NCBI GenBank assembly: GCA_016292745.1
Contig: JAEDFO010000084.1
Location: 1-6,479 of the forward strand
Length of the DNA: 6,479 nt
Source: Muribaculaceae bacterium
GTDB taxonomy: Bacteria > Bacteroidota > Bacteroidia > Bacteroidales > Muribaculaceae
Direction: 5' to 3'
The position numbers were made by a program, and so were the translations under genes. Below, in pieces: positions 6,417-6,479 of the stretch (position 1 is the stretch's first letter; each line of letters opens with the position of its first letter). The notes under the pieces are model-generated. The model saw nothing but the letters and a program-made list of their open reading frames with translations. It searched no databases and had not been told where the DNA came from.

Positions 6417-6479
6417 TTGACATAATTTAAAATATTCATATTTATTGTCTATAAATTACATATTTTCATCTATAAAAAT
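6417..6479. other. AT-rich non-coding tail after miaA
   Basis: These 63 bases are almost entirely A and T and carry stops in all frames. TCTATAAA occurs twice (6448-6455 and 6469-6476), 21 bases apart, but in such AT-rich sequence this may be chance. No hairpin plus T-run terminator for miaA is visible before the window ends. Confidence 0.6.

Noticed and set aside
6448..6476. Two copies of TCTATAAA
   Set aside because: Only two short copies in AT-rich sequence; no array or regular spacing, so not reported as a repeat element.
1..6479. Mobile elements, CRISPR arrays, tRNA or rRNA genes, defence systems
   Set aside because: No transposase, integrase, repeat-spacer pattern, cloverleaf or known defence domain was seen on either strand.

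Overview
The window looks like ordinary core chromosome from a member of the Bacteroidales, possibly a gut lineage such as the Muribaculaceae; the finer placement is a guess. Three signs point this way. Upstream of genes there are TAnnTTTG-type elements, the -7 signal of the Bacteroidetes primary sigma factor, while Shine-Dalgarno sites are mostly weak or absent. The protein families are ones common in Bacteroidales: a DUF2156 protein, a MiaA with the NTVG(Y/F)KE motif, and a membrane-anchored coiled-coil protein with a C-terminal beta domain. Base composition is balanced in genes and AT-rich between them. No rRNA, tRNA, CRISPR array, transposase or phage gene was seen.

Layout. Positions 1-183 hold no convincing gene but include a strong intrinsic terminator for the leftward coiled-coil gene at 184-1092. 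Positions 1093-1428 hold that gene's promoter and a dubious, possibly frameshifted, small membrane-protein ORF. Then come three leftward genes: a HAD-superfamily phosphatase-like protein (1429-2055), an EamA/DMT-type ten-helix transporter (2141-3022) and a ModF-like protein with two ABC ATPase domains (3037-4464). A divergent intergenic region (4465-4565) carries a -7 element on each strand. To the right, a DUF2156 acyltransferase-fold protein (4566-5519) and miaA, tRNA dimethylallyltransferase (5529-6416), form a tight rightward pair. The last 63 bases are AT-rich and non-coding.

How the genes relate. ABC protein and transporter are 14 bases apart and almost certainly co-transcribed; the HAD gene follows after 85 bases and may share the message. 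DUF2156 and miaA are 9 bases apart and share a promoter. miaA is the only gene with a precisely known reaction. The others can be placed in families but not given substrates.

I see no new biological system. The points most worth checking are the degenerate first ATPase domain of the ModF-like protein, the promoter that nearly touches the DUF2156 start codon, and the possible frameshifted gene at 1101-1381.
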